From positions 1 through 64,000 of the forward strand of contig NZ_CP035419.1 of assembly GCF_004123675.1 (NCBI RefSeq): a stretch of 64,000 bases of DNA, written 5' to 3'. Of this stretch, positions 9,083 through 18,384 are shown piece after piece (within the stretch, counting starts at the first letter, position 1; every line of letters begins with the position of its first letter). Position numbers and translations under genes: made by a program. The notes under the pieces are model-generated. The model was not told the DNA's origin and did no database searches. It saw only the letters and a list, made by a program, of their open reading frames with translations. This stretch comes from Leisingera sp. NJS204. Lineage in GTDB: Bacteria > Pseudomonadota > Alphaproteobacteria > Rhodobacterales > Rhodobacteraceae.

Positions 9083-12000
9083 TCAGGCCTCTTGCAGATT
9101 ACGGGTTTCAGGGCGGGGTGGCTGCCATGCCGGAACGTGGCGGCGAATTGCAGCGGCCAACTCAGCAACGCCGCCGGGTTTGAGCAGCTCATAGTGGTCC
9201 GCAGCAAGCGTGTGGACCGGCGCCGGAGCGGCAAGAGTGCGGGTGGCTTCCTCCAGGAAGGAGAGACTGTCGCCTGATGCCTTGAACAGACGCACCGGCG
9301 CGGTCACCTGGCGCTGTTCCATCTGCAGCCCGTATTCCGGCGCATAGGTCTGTGCCACCAACCGGGTGATACGGCCGATCATGCCCAGGTCGAGATCCGG
9401 CTTTTCGGCAGCGATATACGATACGAAGCCATCCAGATCCGAGACCTGTTCGATCACCGGGGCCACCCGGTCCGCAGCGATAGTCTGCGCAAAGACTGAA
9501 TACAGGATGGTCAGGAAAGACGGCTCGCGGAACAGCGCGGCCTCATCCGCGCGCACCGGATCGCCGTCGGGCAGCTCCGGAGAGCCTGGCGCGATCAGGG
9601 TCAGCTCCGCTACCTCGCTGCCCGCCTGCTCCAGCTGGTAGGCGGTCTCATAGGCCACCCGTGCTCCAAAGGAATATCCCCAGAGCGTGTAGGGCCCCTC
9701 CGGCTGCGCCTGACGGATCAGTTCGGCGTCGCGGGCTGCCATTTCCTGGATCGAACCGCAGACTTGTTCGCCGGGGTTCACGCCCGAGGCCTGCACGCCG
9801 ATGACGGGACGGGGCGTGTCAATCTCCCGCGCAAGATGGCGCAGGTTCATCGGGTAGCCGCCAAGGCCGGGCCAGCAGAATACCGGGCCGCCTGTGCCTT
9901 TCTTCAATGGTACTGCACGCGACAGGCTGGAGTCTGCGCTGCCGCCATCCAACCGGCGTGCCAGCGCTTCGATTGTCGTGTCCTCGAACAGCACCTGCAC
10001 CGGCAGGCTGGCCTCAAAGGCCCGGTTGATGCCCTGCACCAGTTTGACGGCCTTCAGCGAGTCACCGCCGATTTCAAAGAAATCGTCCTGTACCGATACG
10101 TCCTCGATGCCCATTTGCGCGCACCAGATCCCAGCCAACCGGGTTTCCGTATCGTTGCGGGGGGTGATGATCTCACGTTCGGCAGCGGTATCGTCGAACT
10201 CGGGGAACGCCTTGAGGGCATTCACATCCACTTTGCCCGACGCGCTGCAGGGGATCGACGGCACCAGTGCCAGCTTGCTGGGCACCATATAGTCGGGCAG
10301 CGCGGACTGCAGGTCGCGGCGGATCAGTTCAGCAGGGCCTTCCATATGCACGCTGTCTTCATGCATGCCTTCATGCGCAATCTGTTCTGCGCTGACCTTT
10401 CCGAAGACCGCACTGTAGCAGGCACCGGAAGTAAAGCCCTGCGCGCTCAGGATGTCCTTAAGACGGACCGCCGCAACAAGATCATTTCCCGATTTGGAAC
10501 TGTAGCCGGACGACATGGTGCCGATCCGGCAGCTGTTCTGCTGCACCCGCTGCAGGCTGCGGCCCAGGTCGATATAGGCGTGCCAGCGCTCCGCATCCCG
10601 GCTGACCATCGAGATCATTCCGCTGGCGCGCTGATAGACCCGCTGGTTGATGGCGATTACATGGCGCTGTTCCATGATGTGGCCCGAGAACGGCTGCAAG
10701 CCGCCATCGCGGTAGGCATAGTGCCCCGGCTCCAATCCCGACACCTTGCTGCCATGCGCCTGTACATAGAAATCCACCGGCAGATCTGTTTGCCGGTCGG
10801 CATGTGCAGTGACCGCATAGCCCGCAATATAGATATGATCCGGGCCGCATTGCAGATGGGGCAGCGCGTCCGGCGCATCCGTGCCCGCACCGATGCCCAG
10901 CCCATGCGCCGGCAGGACATGGTCCATCAGGCCCAGGATATGGCCAGTCTCAAATTCCAGAACTTCGCGGATGTTGTTTTTGTAAACCGGTTCAATCGCC
11001 GGAATATTTCCCACGAAATGCAGCTGCATTACCGGCTTGGCCGAGGCCGCGCGCGGCGCTGTCAGAACCAGTTCATGGCGGGCCGGATGGTAATAGTAAT
11101 AGCCGGGCTCAAACCCCGCCACATTGGCCAGCTCTACATAAACTTGTGTCGCGTTCAATGCGCCCGGTGAGGCATAGGCATGCTTGGGCAGCAGCCGTTC
11201 CCCGCTGGTGAACTGACCCAGCCAGCGCAGCAGAAAACCCAGATCGCCGGCGCTGAGCGTCTCAAGCCCGCCTGCGGCTGAGGCCGGTTGTTCCGGCTGC
11301 GCCAGAACCGCAAGCACATCCTCGGCCGAGACCTCTCCACCTTCGTAGAAACGATAGGTCTTGCGGGCAAAAGCCAGCTGCCGCTGGGCTGCGTCCGCAT
11401 CGGCCCCCGCCAAGGCATAGGTTTTGCGCCCTTCGGTTTCCGCCGTGCTGCGCAAGCCCGCGCCGGACAGCTGCGCGCGCACTTGCAGGCGGCTTTTCTT
11501 GCTGTGGTGGTGGGCACCGGCATTGCCCTGATCCATCAGCGGCGCTTCACGCGGGTTCAGCTCAATACCGGCAGCAAGAACCGGCTGGCCGGTGCGGGCA
11601 TGCGGTTTCACAAACACCCCGGCGGCCTTGACCCAGTCGTGGTTCTCAATCGCCAACCGGATTTCATCCAGTTCAATCCGGTAGCCGCGGAATTTGACCT
11701 GATTGTCGGCGCGGCCCTGGAATTGCAGGCTGCCATCGGGGTTGCGCCGCACCAGATCCCCGGTTTTGTACAGCCGCAGCGGCATGCCGCCAGCCGGGCT
11801 GATCCAGGTGATAAAACGCTCGGCGGTCAGTTCGCTGCGATCATGATAGCCATTGGCCAGCTGACGGCCGCCGATATAGAGCTCCCCGGCTGCGCCGTCG
11901 GCAACAGGTTGTAGATTTCCATCCAGAATCCAGCAGCTTGTATTGGCGGCTGGCTGGCCGATCGGGATCATCTCCGGGCCGTTCTTTAGCGCTGCCGGAT

Positions 12001-13024
12001 CCACCGTATGGGCAGTGGCGTTAATGGTGCATTCGGTCGGGCCGTAAAGATTCACCAGACGGCAGCCGGGGCGGGACTCAAAAATCCGGGCGGCCAGTTT
12101 GCGGGTCAAGGCTTCACCGCCGCTGAACAGGCTGGTCAGGCTGGTGCAAGTTTCGAATTCCGGCAGGTCAACCAATGCCTGCAGCAAGGTCGGAACCCCC
12201 TGCAGCATAGTAACCCCATGCTGTTTGACCTGCTCAATCAGCGCTTCCGGGTCGCGGTAAACGCCGGGGCGGCCCATCACCACCTGAACGCCGCAGCAGA
12301 CTGCCAACAGCTCCCACTGGGCAGCGTCAAAGCTGACGGGGGTTTTCTGCAGGATGACTTCGCCTACACGCAGCTTCTGCTCAGTCTGCAGCCAGGACAG
12401 CTGGTTGAGGATCGCCGCATGGGAAATGCCAACACCCTTAGGGGCACCGGTGGTGCCGGAGGTGTAGATCATATAGGCCAGATCATCCGCCAGCAGCGCA
12501 GGGCCGCACAAACAATCGCTGTCTTCCCGGCCAGGGACCGCATCCAGCGCATCCAAGGTGATCACGGTAACTCCCGGCAGGATCATCTCGGCCAGGCGGC
12601 CGCGCAGCTTGGCCTGGGTGACAATCACGTCAATACCCGCATCGCGGATCATATAGCTCAGCCGGTCCACCGGGTAATCAGTGCCCAGTGGCAGATAGGC
12701 GCCGCCTGAGAACAGAATACCCCAGAGGCCGGCCATCATCTCGGCCGAGGAGTCCGCGAACAGCCCCACCCGGCTTCCCGCGCCGACACCTGTGCGTTTA
12801 AGTCGGGCGGCCAGGCGGGCGGCATATTCAGCCAGATCGCTATAGCGCAGTGCACTGGTATCATCGCAAACCGCGATTTCTTCACCGCGGCAGCGCACCT
12901 GCAGCATCAGCATATCAATCAGCGAGATGCGTTCCGACGCAGTGCGCAGCAGCGCACGGGTGATATCGGTCTGCTGCGGGCGGGCGGTAACGGGTCTGGA
13001 GAGGAGCGAGTTGGGGGTGCTCAT
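9083..13024 (-). CDS. igiD: Indigoidine synthetase-type NRPS (A-Ox-T-TE)
   Basis: This single-module peptide synthetase of 1313 residues should cyclise and oxidise two L-glutamines to the blue pigment indigoidine. Domain order: adenylation (about 35-500, YTSGTTGAPKG, LYGPTECT, YKTGDL), an FMN oxidase of the McbC/SagB type set into the adenylation domain (about 510-890), the last A motif with its Lys (SASGKVDV), a carrier domain (FFEIGGDSLKAV), and a thioesterase (GYSFGA Ser, ADHYELL His). The specificity positions read by eye as D-A-W-Q-F-G-L-I-N-K, which I recall for glutamine-activating indigoidine synthetases. ATG 13024 has AGGA six bases upstream. From memory, the Leisingera/Phaeobacter igiBCDFE cluster has this layout. 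Confidence 0.93.
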   Translation of the reverse strand: MSTPNSLLSRPVTARPQQTDITRALLRTASERISLIDMLMLQVRCRGEEIAVCDDTSALRYSDLAEYAARLAARLKRTGVGAGSRVGLFADSSAEMMAGLWGILFSGGAYLPLGTDYPVDRLSYMIRDAGIDVIVTQAKLRGRLAEMILPGVTVITLDALDAVPGREDSDCLCGPALLADDLAYMIYTSGTTGAPKGVGISHAAILNQLSWLQTEQKLRVGEVILQKTPVSFDAAQWELLAVCCGVQVVMGRPGVYRDPEALIEQVKQHGVTMLQGVPTLLQALVDLPEFETCTSLTSLFSGGEALTRKLAARIFESRPGCRLVNLYGPTECTINATAHTVDPAALKNGPEMIPIGQPAANTSCWILDGNLQPVADGAAGELYIGGRQLANGYHDRSELTAERFITWISPAGGMPLRLYKTGDLVRRNPDGSLQFQGRADNQVKFRGYRIELDEIRLAIENHDWVKAAGVFVKPHARTGQPVLAAGIELNPREAPLMDQGNAGAHHHSKKSRLQVRAQLSGAGLRSTAETEGRKTYALAGADADAAQRQLAFARKTYRFYEGGEVSAEDVLAVLAQPEQPASAAGGLETLSAGDLGFLLRWLGQFTSGERLLPKHAYASPGALNATQVYVELANVAGFEPGYYYYHPARHELVLTAPRAASAKPVMQLHFVGNIPAIEPVYKNNIREVLEFETGHILGLMDHVLPAHGLGIGAGTDAPDALPHLQCGPDHIYIAGYAVTAHADRQTDLPVDFYVQAHGSKVSGLEPGHYAYRDGGLQPFSGHIMEQRHVIAINQRVYQRASGMISMVSRDAERWHAYIDLGRSLQRVQQNSCRIGTMSSGYSSKSGNDLVAAVRLKDILSAQGFTSGACYSAVFGKVSAEQIAHEGMHEDSVHMEGPAELIRRDLQSALPDYMVPSKLALVPSIPCSASGKVDVNALKAFPEFDDTAAEREIITPRNDTETRLAGIWCAQMGIEDVSVQDDFFEIGGDSLKAVKLVQGINRAFEASLPVQVLFEDTTIEALARRLDGGSADSSLSRAVPLKKGTGGPVFCWPGLGGYPMNLRHLAREIDTPRPVIGVQASGVNPGEQVCGSIQEMAARDAELIRQAQPEGPYTLWGYSFGARVAYETAYQLEQAGSEVAELTLIAPGSPELPDGDPVRADEAALFREPSFLTILYSVFAQTIAADRVAPVIEQVSDLDGFVSYIAAEKPDLDLGMIGRITRLVAQTYAPEYGLQMEQRQVTAPVRLFKASGDSLSFLEEATRTLAAPAPVHTLAADHYELLKPGGVAELAAAIRRHVPAWQPPRPETRNLQEA

Positions 13025-13154
13025 GGTATGTCCTGTCAAGTATTGGAATGTTCGTTACAAAACTGGTGGCCACTCACCGCCGAGGCAGGCCGGCAATGAG
13101 AATGCTGCTATTCGGATTAGATGCCAGCAGCAGGTACGCCTGCTACGGAACGAG

Positions 13155-13904
13155 TCAGTGGTTTTCGTAGAGAAAACCTCGGCCGGAGATCGGGTCGGTC
13201 ACGCCGCAGCTGCGCAAAGCGTGCCAGTAAAGAACCGCATTATTCGACAGCACCGGTTTTCCAATCCAGGTTTCCGCGGCAGCGGCAAAATCCGCCATGG
13301 GAACATTGGTTCCCACTTGGACAATGGCTTCCACATCCGGTCCGTCAACGTCCAGCACCGCGTCACGCAGGTTTGCCGGGGAAACGTCCGAGATATTTGA
13401 CGGCGTCCGCCCACCAAGCCCATGCGTGGCCGCAACCTCGATCCCGCTGTCAGTGAAGAACCGCGAAACCGGTTCATCGCCCAGTTCCAGATAGGGCGAA
13501 ATAAGGCCAATTCGCCGGATTCCGCCAAGTGCCTTCAACGCTGCCAGGATTGCATCTGCGCTCATAATGATCTTTGCACCACCTGCTGCTTCCGCAAGAC
13601 GGCCATGCAATGCCTCATGCGCAGCGTGGCCTTCCCAATAGCCATCTGGCGATACCGCAGCAATGATCGCCCCGGTGCCGCAATGGCGCAGGCTGCGGAT
13701 GGCGTCCGGGGTGGAGCTGCGGATGTTTTCAATCACCCGGTTAAAGCCGTCCGTATGGGTCAGGGAATCGTCATCAATGAGCATCCTGCCGATGTGATTG
13801 GTGACGCCAAAGGGGCGCATGTCCTCCATTTCAGGCTGCGCTGAGGTGTTGGTTGACGGGATGGCAACGCCAATGCGCAGCCGCTTGCCGAGAAAATTGC
13901 TCAT
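13155..13904 (-). CDS. Asp/Glu racemase / maleate isomerase-fold protein
   Basis: The 249-residue protein belongs by overall pattern to the Asp/Glu racemase, maleate isomerase and arylmalonate decarboxylase superfamily: IGVAIPSTNTSAQPEM at the N-terminus, an IIAAVSPDGYW loop and AIVQVGTNVPMADF. The two loops that normally carry the catalytic cysteines appear to hold Val and Gly, so ordinary two-cysteine racemase chemistry is doubtful. The remaining cysteines (RHCGTG, RSCGVTD) are elsewhere. ATG 13904 has AGGA seven bases upstream. It lies between the dehydrogenase and synthetase genes of the indigoidine-type cluster, and may correspond to igiC by order (memory, low certainty). Confidence 0.7.
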   Translation of the reverse strand: MSNFLGKRLRIGVAIPSTNTSAQPEMEDMRPFGVTNHIGRMLIDDDSLTHTDGFNRVIENIRSSTPDAIRSLRHCGTGAIIAAVSPDGYWEGHAAHEALHGRLAEAAGGAKIIMSADAILAALKALGGIRRIGLISPYLELGDEPVSRFFTDSGIEVAATHGLGGRTPSNISDVSPANLRDAVLDVDGPDVEAIVQVGTNVPMADFAAAAETWIGKPVLSNNAVLYWHALRSCGVTDPISGRGFLYENH

Positions 13905-13967
13905 AGTCAGATCCTGTAAATATATAAATTCTTGAGAGCAGCGGCCCAATGGCCGCCGCTGCGGACT

Positions 13968-14861
13968 TCAGGCAAGGATCGAGGCTGCCATATCGGCATC
14001 GCCCCGGCCTTGCGCCTGCACCCGCCGGTAGCGGTTCAGGCCTGCCTCGGCCAAATCCGCCCGCACGCCTGCCTCCCGAGCGGCATCAAGGATCAGCCCA
14101 CTGTCCTTGACGGCGTTGTCTATGGTGAAAGCCGGAGTGAAATCTCCCGATGCCATGGCCTGGGCTTTCATTTGGAAAAAGGGGGTATCCAGTGGCCCGC
14201 CACGCAGAGTGTCCGCCACCAGTTCCGGATCCAGTCCCAGGCCGCGAGCCAGGGCCAGGCTCTCTGCCGCTCCATGGGTCAGTGCGAAAACCCAGCTGTT
14301 CAGCGCCAGCTTCAGCCGGGTTGCCATTCCGGGGGCGGTGTCCAGCCAGCGGGTGGCTTTACCAACAGCATCCAGTACCGGCTGCACAGCTTCCTTAGTA
14401 CTGTCCGGACCGGCAGCCAGCACTAGAAGCTGCCCGGCCTCAGCGGGTTGGCGGGTGCCAAGCACTGGTGCATCGATCAGGGTGAGCCCCTTGCGGTCCA
14501 CCAGCGTCTTCAGCCCGGACATGTCGGCCGGCCCGACTGTGCTCATCTGCAGCCAGCAGACAGGTTTCTCCGGCATGGCCTCAGCGTCCGGCAGCGCCGA
14601 CATGACTTCTGCGATGGCCCTTGCGTCTTTCAGCATGGTCACAATGACTCTGGCGTTCTGAACCGCCTCAGCGGGATCCGCAGCTACTGTGATATTCGGC
14701 GCCGCCAAGGCTAAAGCTTTACCAGCGGAGCGGTTCCATACACTGACCTGGCAGCCAGTCGCAGCGATATTGCGTGCCATCGGGGCCCCCATCAGCCCGG
14801 TTCCCAGAACTGCCACGCACAGGGCGGAACGGGGTGGCGGCGAAATTGCGTCCGTTGTCAT
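13968..14861 (-). CDS. Beta-hydroxyacid dehydrogenase (3-hydroxyisobutyrate dehydrogenase family)
   Basis: A 297-residue NAD(P)-dependent oxidoreductase. The Rossmann domain begins VAVLGTGLMGAPMARN. The substrate signature DAPVLGTRQPAEAG and the catalytic Lys region (TRLKLALNSWV) are present, followed by an all-helical C-terminal domain. ATG 14861 has AGAGGT upstream. It is the first gene of the leftward indigoidine-type operon, right behind a promoter with a palindrome. The substrate is unknown: reduction or oxidation of an indigoidine precursor or glutamine-derived acid is a guess. It may correspond to igiB by order (memory). Confidence 0.82.
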   Translation of the reverse strand: MTTDAISPPPRSALCVAVLGTGLMGAPMARNIAATGCQVSVWNRSAGKALALAAPNITVAADPAEAVQNARVIVTMLKDARAIAEVMSALPDAEAMPEKPVCWLQMSTVGPADMSGLKTLVDRKGLTLIDAPVLGTRQPAEAGQLLVLAAGPDSTKEAVQPVLDAVGKATRWLDTAPGMATRLKLALNSWVFALTHGAAESLALARGLGLDPELVADTLRGGPLDTPFFQMKAQAMASGDFTPAFTIDNAVKDSGLILDAAREAGVRADLAEAGLNRYRRVQAQGRGDADMAASILA

Positions 14862-14935
14862 GTTTAACCTCTGTTTCTTGGGTTCCAGCGACCGCTGTGG
14901 TGTTGGCCCCACCGGGGTGGCCGCATTTAAAACCG

Positions 14936-14965
14936 CTTATGGAACAATCATTCCACAACAGTCAA
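14936..14965 (-). promoter_or_regulatory. Promoter with palindromic operator ahead of the indigoidine-type operon
   Basis: On the minus strand, TTGACT (14960-14965) and CATAAG (14936-14941) are 18 bases apart. Most of the spacer is the palindrome TGGAACAATCATTCCA (14940-14955). A palindrome between -35 and -10 is the classic place for a TetR-type repressor, and the tetR gene is next upstream. A similar TGGAATG half-site lies ahead of the synthetase gene near 13045. Confidence 0.5.
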
Positions 14966-14993
14966 CAACCAATAGGAGAACTTCATGCTAATG

Positions 14994-15575
14994 TTACACC
15001 GTTTCGATGGAGGCTTCGACGATACTGTGCAGATAGGGCTGGCGGCAGGCCGCCGGGAGCCCTTTGCTGACAACTCTAATGCCTTGTATTACAGCAACAA
15101 AGTACCGGGACAGCATTTGGCAATCCTGATCAGGCGAAATTTCTCCGGCCTTTTGGCCGCGCTTTAGCAGGCGCAGCAATCCGCTCTCCAGCCGTTCGAA
15201 ATGCTGCGCGACCAGCGCGCTGAGTTCCGGATCCCGGCCCGAAACCTCCAGGCTGCTGTTGGCGGCAAAACAGCCAAAACCCTCATGGTCGCTCAGCTCG
15301 TTGTCAACGATGGATGTTAACAGTGCCCGGAGGTTGCTTCTTACATCACCAGGCCGGGAGATCAGCGCGACATTCTCGGTGGTGACCCTCCGGTATTCTT
15401 TAAGGGCAAGCGCAAAAAGCGTTTTCTTGCCCCCAAAGGAATTGTATATCGTGCTGCGGGACAGGCCGGTTGCTTCTACCAGATCATTCATGGAGGTCGC
15501 AGCATAGCCATTGCGCCAGAATGTGCGCATGACTGCGTCAATCACCGCGCCTTCATCAAATTCTCTTGGCCTCAT
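14994..15575 (-). CDS. TetR/AcrR-family regulator of the indigoidine-type cluster
   Basis: The 193-residue protein has an N-terminal TetR helix-turn-helix (about residues 10-57: NGYAATSMNDLVEATGLSRSTIYNSFGGKKTLF) and a ligand domain containing GFGCFAANSSLE. That pattern is close to the YxaF/LmrA-like branch. Two starts are possible: ATG 15575 (GAGAG a few bases upstream, chosen) or ATG 15590. It lies in the same direction as the operon and 132 bp ahead of it. It probably represses the operon through the palindrome at 14940-14955 (inference). The ligand is unknown. Confidence 0.83.
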   Translation of the reverse strand: MRPREFDEGAVIDAVMRTFWRNGYAATSMNDLVEATGLSRSTIYNSFGGKKTLFALALKEYRRVTTENVALISRPGDVRSNLRALLTSIVDNELSDHEGFGCFAANSSLEVSGRDPELSALVAQHFERLESGLLRLLKRGQKAGEISPDQDCQMLSRYFVAVIQGIRVVSKGLPAACRQPYLHSIVEASIETV

Positions 15576-15836
15576 AGTGCTCTCAACCATTCTGTACCGA
15601 ATGTTTCAGAACTATGCCAGAAGAGAGATCCATGCAACATTGTTGTGCAGGTGATCGCGCGTAGCCGGGGAAAGCCGCGATGCAGCAGCCAAACGATAGG
15701 TGGCTGGCTGCAACTTGCTTCGGTTATCACTCATGAAAAATTGGGTCCTATCGTCCTATTCGGCCCCTTACCGGAGCAGACCCCTGGTTGATCTGATGGC
15801 CGGGACCGGCACCGCGACGTTCTGGGCCGCATTACA

Positions 15837-16374
15837 TCACCAATGCGCCGGGCGCCCCGGCGCTTCAGGGATTTCTGTGCGGGTTCTGGCCCTAACCTGC
15901 GCGATATCGCTTTGCAGGGTCTGAAAAACCGTATCTCCGAACCATTCCAGCGAGGCTTCGCAGCCGGGTTCCTGTGCGAGCATTGCCAGGAACTCGCTGT
16001 AATCATAGGCCTTCGCACAGCGGCACCATGCCGTCGCGGGTGCTTGCGGCGCTGTAAACATTGCTGGGCGCGAAAACCCCAAGCCGGTCGCGGCCGGAGA
16101 CGTTTTTCAGGTGGTAATGGGCAATGCGCGGCAACAGGATGCGGCTGCGCAGCAGATCCGGGTCATGCAACGGCAGGTAGTCGCTGATCATCGGCACCGA
16201 CAGCCCCTGCGCCGCCATCCACTGGGCATTGTGAATGGCCAGCGGTGATTGGTTGCGCGCGTGAATGGCCCATAGTTCGATGCCCTTAAAACCGTTATCG
16301 TGGGCCCAGCAGGCGATGTCCTTGAGACCGATCAGCTGATGGCGGAACGAGATGGTGCAAAGCGAGATCTTCAT
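15837..16374 (-). pseudogene. asbF: asbF remnant: 3-dehydroshikimate dehydratase of petrobactin synthesis
   Basis: AsbF is a TIM-barrel enzyme that makes 3,4-dihydroxybenzoate from 3-dehydroshikimate. The start MKISLCTISFRHQLIG and GFKGIELWAIHARN match it closely, and AGGAGGT sits ahead of the ATG at 16374. After MISDYLPLHDPDLL the sequence jumps to IAHYHLKNVSG, so roughly 110-120 residues of the barrel are deleted. After GMVPLCEGL the frame is lost near 16005; the true end (AYDYSEFL, ASLEWFGDTVFQ) continues in another frame to 15837. The gene cannot make an active enzyme. Between here and the tetR gene (15576-15836) nothing was recognised. Confidence 0.88.
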
Positions 16375-17265
16375 GCCCGCACCTCCTGCGGCTGCGAACA
16401 GGTCGGGGATCAGGGCACGGTCGCCTGTATGGGCGATGCGGGCGGCCAGAAAGTGCAGGCTGCGGAAGCCCTCGCACAGGGCCTCCACCCGGTCGCATTC
16501 GGCGTCGAAGGGTTCGAACGCCGTGTCCAGCTCCTGCCAGAAGAAAGCAAAGGCGTGCTCATAGGCGTATTTGCGCAAAGAGAGCACCGGCATTTCCCGC
16601 AACGCGCGGCCCAGGTCCGCCAGCGCCAGCGGGCGGGCGGGGTCGCAGTGGTAGTCGAAAATCTGCCGCAGGGCGGAGGTCAGCAGGTTGTCATCCGCGC
16701 GGAAGGTCTCGGCGAAATAGGCGGCCAAATCGGCGGGCTGCGGCGCCTGCGCATGGCCGCGGTGCAGGGTGTAGCCGCCCGCGACGGTGGGCTGTGCCAT
16801 CGCGTTCAGGATGGTTTCGCGCGGCAGGTCGCCGCGCCAGCGGTAGTCCGGATCATAAAGATGCCAGAGGTCCGGATCATCTGTCAGCTCGATGATGACA
16901 TAGTGGGGGAAGGGGTTCTGGTTGTACTTGTTCTCGCGCTCCGGCAGGTGGAACATGTCGAGGAGAACCACCAGCTGCTCGTCATCGGATTTGGTTGAGA
17001 GGAGCTGTTCGAAGCGGATCAGGTTCTGCTCCTTGGTCCGGCTGTGGTCGTACCACTCGCGCACCGGGATGTTGTAGAGCCACTCGACCCAAGCCGCGAA
17101 GTGGTCCTGGGTGATTTCCTCGCTGTGGTAGGCGAGCTGCATCGCCGGGGTTACCGCAAAGCTGCTGTCCCAGGTGCCGAAGTAGAAGCGGCGGATTCAG
17201 GTGTTAGTGGCGGCGGATCGCGGCGCAAAGGCAGCTGACAAAGCAGTGCACGGTGATTTCGCTGG
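16375..17265 (-). pseudogene. asbE: asbE remnant: petrobactin condensation protein
   Basis: AsbE transfers the dihydroxybenzoyl group from the carrier protein to a spermidine amine. The beginning ITVHCFVSCLCAAIRRH is in one frame and hits TAA at 17204-17206. The continuation FYFGTWDSSFAVTPAM is in another frame, so a frameshift lies near 17195. From there the frame stays open (YNIPVREWYDH, LLDMFHLPEREN, HYVIIELTDD, YAYEHAFAFFWQEL) and runs without a stop into asbF. Length (about 297 residues) is near that of Bacillus AsbE, so apart from the early frameshift the gene is largely intact. Confidence 0.83.
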
Positions 17266-17542
17266 GGGCAGGGGCGGTGTCCGCTTGCAGCTTGGGGGTC
17301 TCGCCCAGCAGCATGCGGATCAGGCCGTCGACGGTGGCGAAATCGTCTTTGGACAGCTTGCGTTCGGGCATCTCAATGCCGTGGTCCGTTTCCAGATGCA
17401 GCATCAGGTTGATCAGGATCACCGAGTCAATGTGCAGGTCGTCGTTCAGCACGGCCTGCGCACTGAAGTTCTGCATATGCGGGTTTGCAAGCGGCCCGGC
17501 CAGTGTCTGGCGCATGGCCTCTAGTACGGTGTCGCAGGTCAT
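17204..17542 (-). CDS. asbD: AsbD-like aryl carrier protein
   Basis: A phosphopantetheine carrier protein of 112 residues, longer than the roughly 90 of Bacillus AsbD. The attachment Ser is in DLHIDSVILINLMLHLE. In petrobactin synthesis it carries 3,4-dihydroxybenzoate loaded by AsbC. The ATG overlaps the end of asbC. The last 18 residues or so (ITVHCFVSCLCAAIRRH) are the beginning of AsbE, so the original stop seems lost and the carrier now ends in asbE sequence. It is the only gene of the asb set with an unbroken core, but useless without the others. Confidence 0.75.
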   Translation of the reverse strand: MTCDTVLEAMRQTLAGPLANPHMQNFSAQAVLNDDLHIDSVILINLMLHLETDHGIEMPERKLSKDDFATVDGLIRMLLGETPKLQADTAPAPSEITVHCFVSCLCAAIRRH

Positions 17543-18384
17543 GCGGGAACCGCCTTTTGTGAGTATCGGGCCGAGATTTCGCGGCGGCTGTTCTTGCCGT
17601 TGGCCTGGCGGGGCAGGGCGGGCAGCTGTTTGATCAAGGTGGGCTGCTGGTAGCCGGAAAGTGCCGCGCGGCAGGCCTGACGGATGGTTTCTTCGGTTTC
17701 GGTGCCTGAATAGAGCAGCCCGGCGCGGGCGCCGGAATGCGGATCGGAGATGCGGAAGGCGACGGCATCACTGACGCCATGCAGCGCCATCACCGCCCGT
17801 TCCACGTCCTGCGGATAGACGTTGAGGCTCGCGACGTTGATCATGTCATCGGCGCGGGCGGTAAACACCAGCAGGCCGGTATCATTCAGGTGGCCGAGGT
17901 CACCGGTGTCGATTTCGCGTTCGGCAACGTAGATACGCACTGCATCCGGGGTGCCGTTTTGGCCTGCGCTCAGGGTGACGTGCGGCAGCGGGCGGCCGAC
18001 GTCATAGGGGTTTTGCAAATCCTGGTTGATGGCAACGCAGCCGGCCTCGGAACAGCCGTACTGCTGGAACAAATAGGTGGTTCGGGCGCGGATCAGCTGG
18101 AACCAGGTCTCTGGCAGTACGGTGCCCGAGGTGTTGGCGCCACGAAAACGCCGGCAATCAGCCCGTAGGAATGGGTGACGGGGCAGGCAATCACCGGCGT
18201 CATCGCAGCACTGGCGGTGAAAAAGGCGGCGTAGCTTTCGACCTCAGCCGCAATCTCATCCCATGTGCGGGTGATCACCTTGGCCGCACCTGTGGTTCCG
18301 GAGCTCATCTGCACCAGCACGCCGCCGCGCGGCGAGGTCCGAGGGATCGATGGGGGTGTCGTTCAGAACAAACATGTCAGTCAT
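17539..18384 (-). pseudogene. asbC: asbC remnant: aryl-AMP ligase
   Basis: AsbC activates 3,4-dihydroxybenzoate as the adenylate and loads AsbD. Only pieces remain. A start (MTDMFVLNDTPIDPSDL) overlaps the asbB stop. It jumps out of frame straight to the A3 motif (MSSGTTGAAKVITRTWDE), and after HSYGLIAGVFVA comes a second gap with a frame change to TSGTVLPETWFQLIRAR. The C-terminal part (QQYGCSEAGC, DTGDLGHLN, ANGK) is open from about 18133 to 17539. Total length is about 280 codons against roughly 400 in the family, so two internal deletions are needed. Confidence 0.85.

Noticed and set aside
15633-15643. CAACATTGTTG dyad upstream of the tetR gene as an operator
   Set aside because: Short and unlike the palindrome in the operon promoter; could be chance, so not listed as a site.
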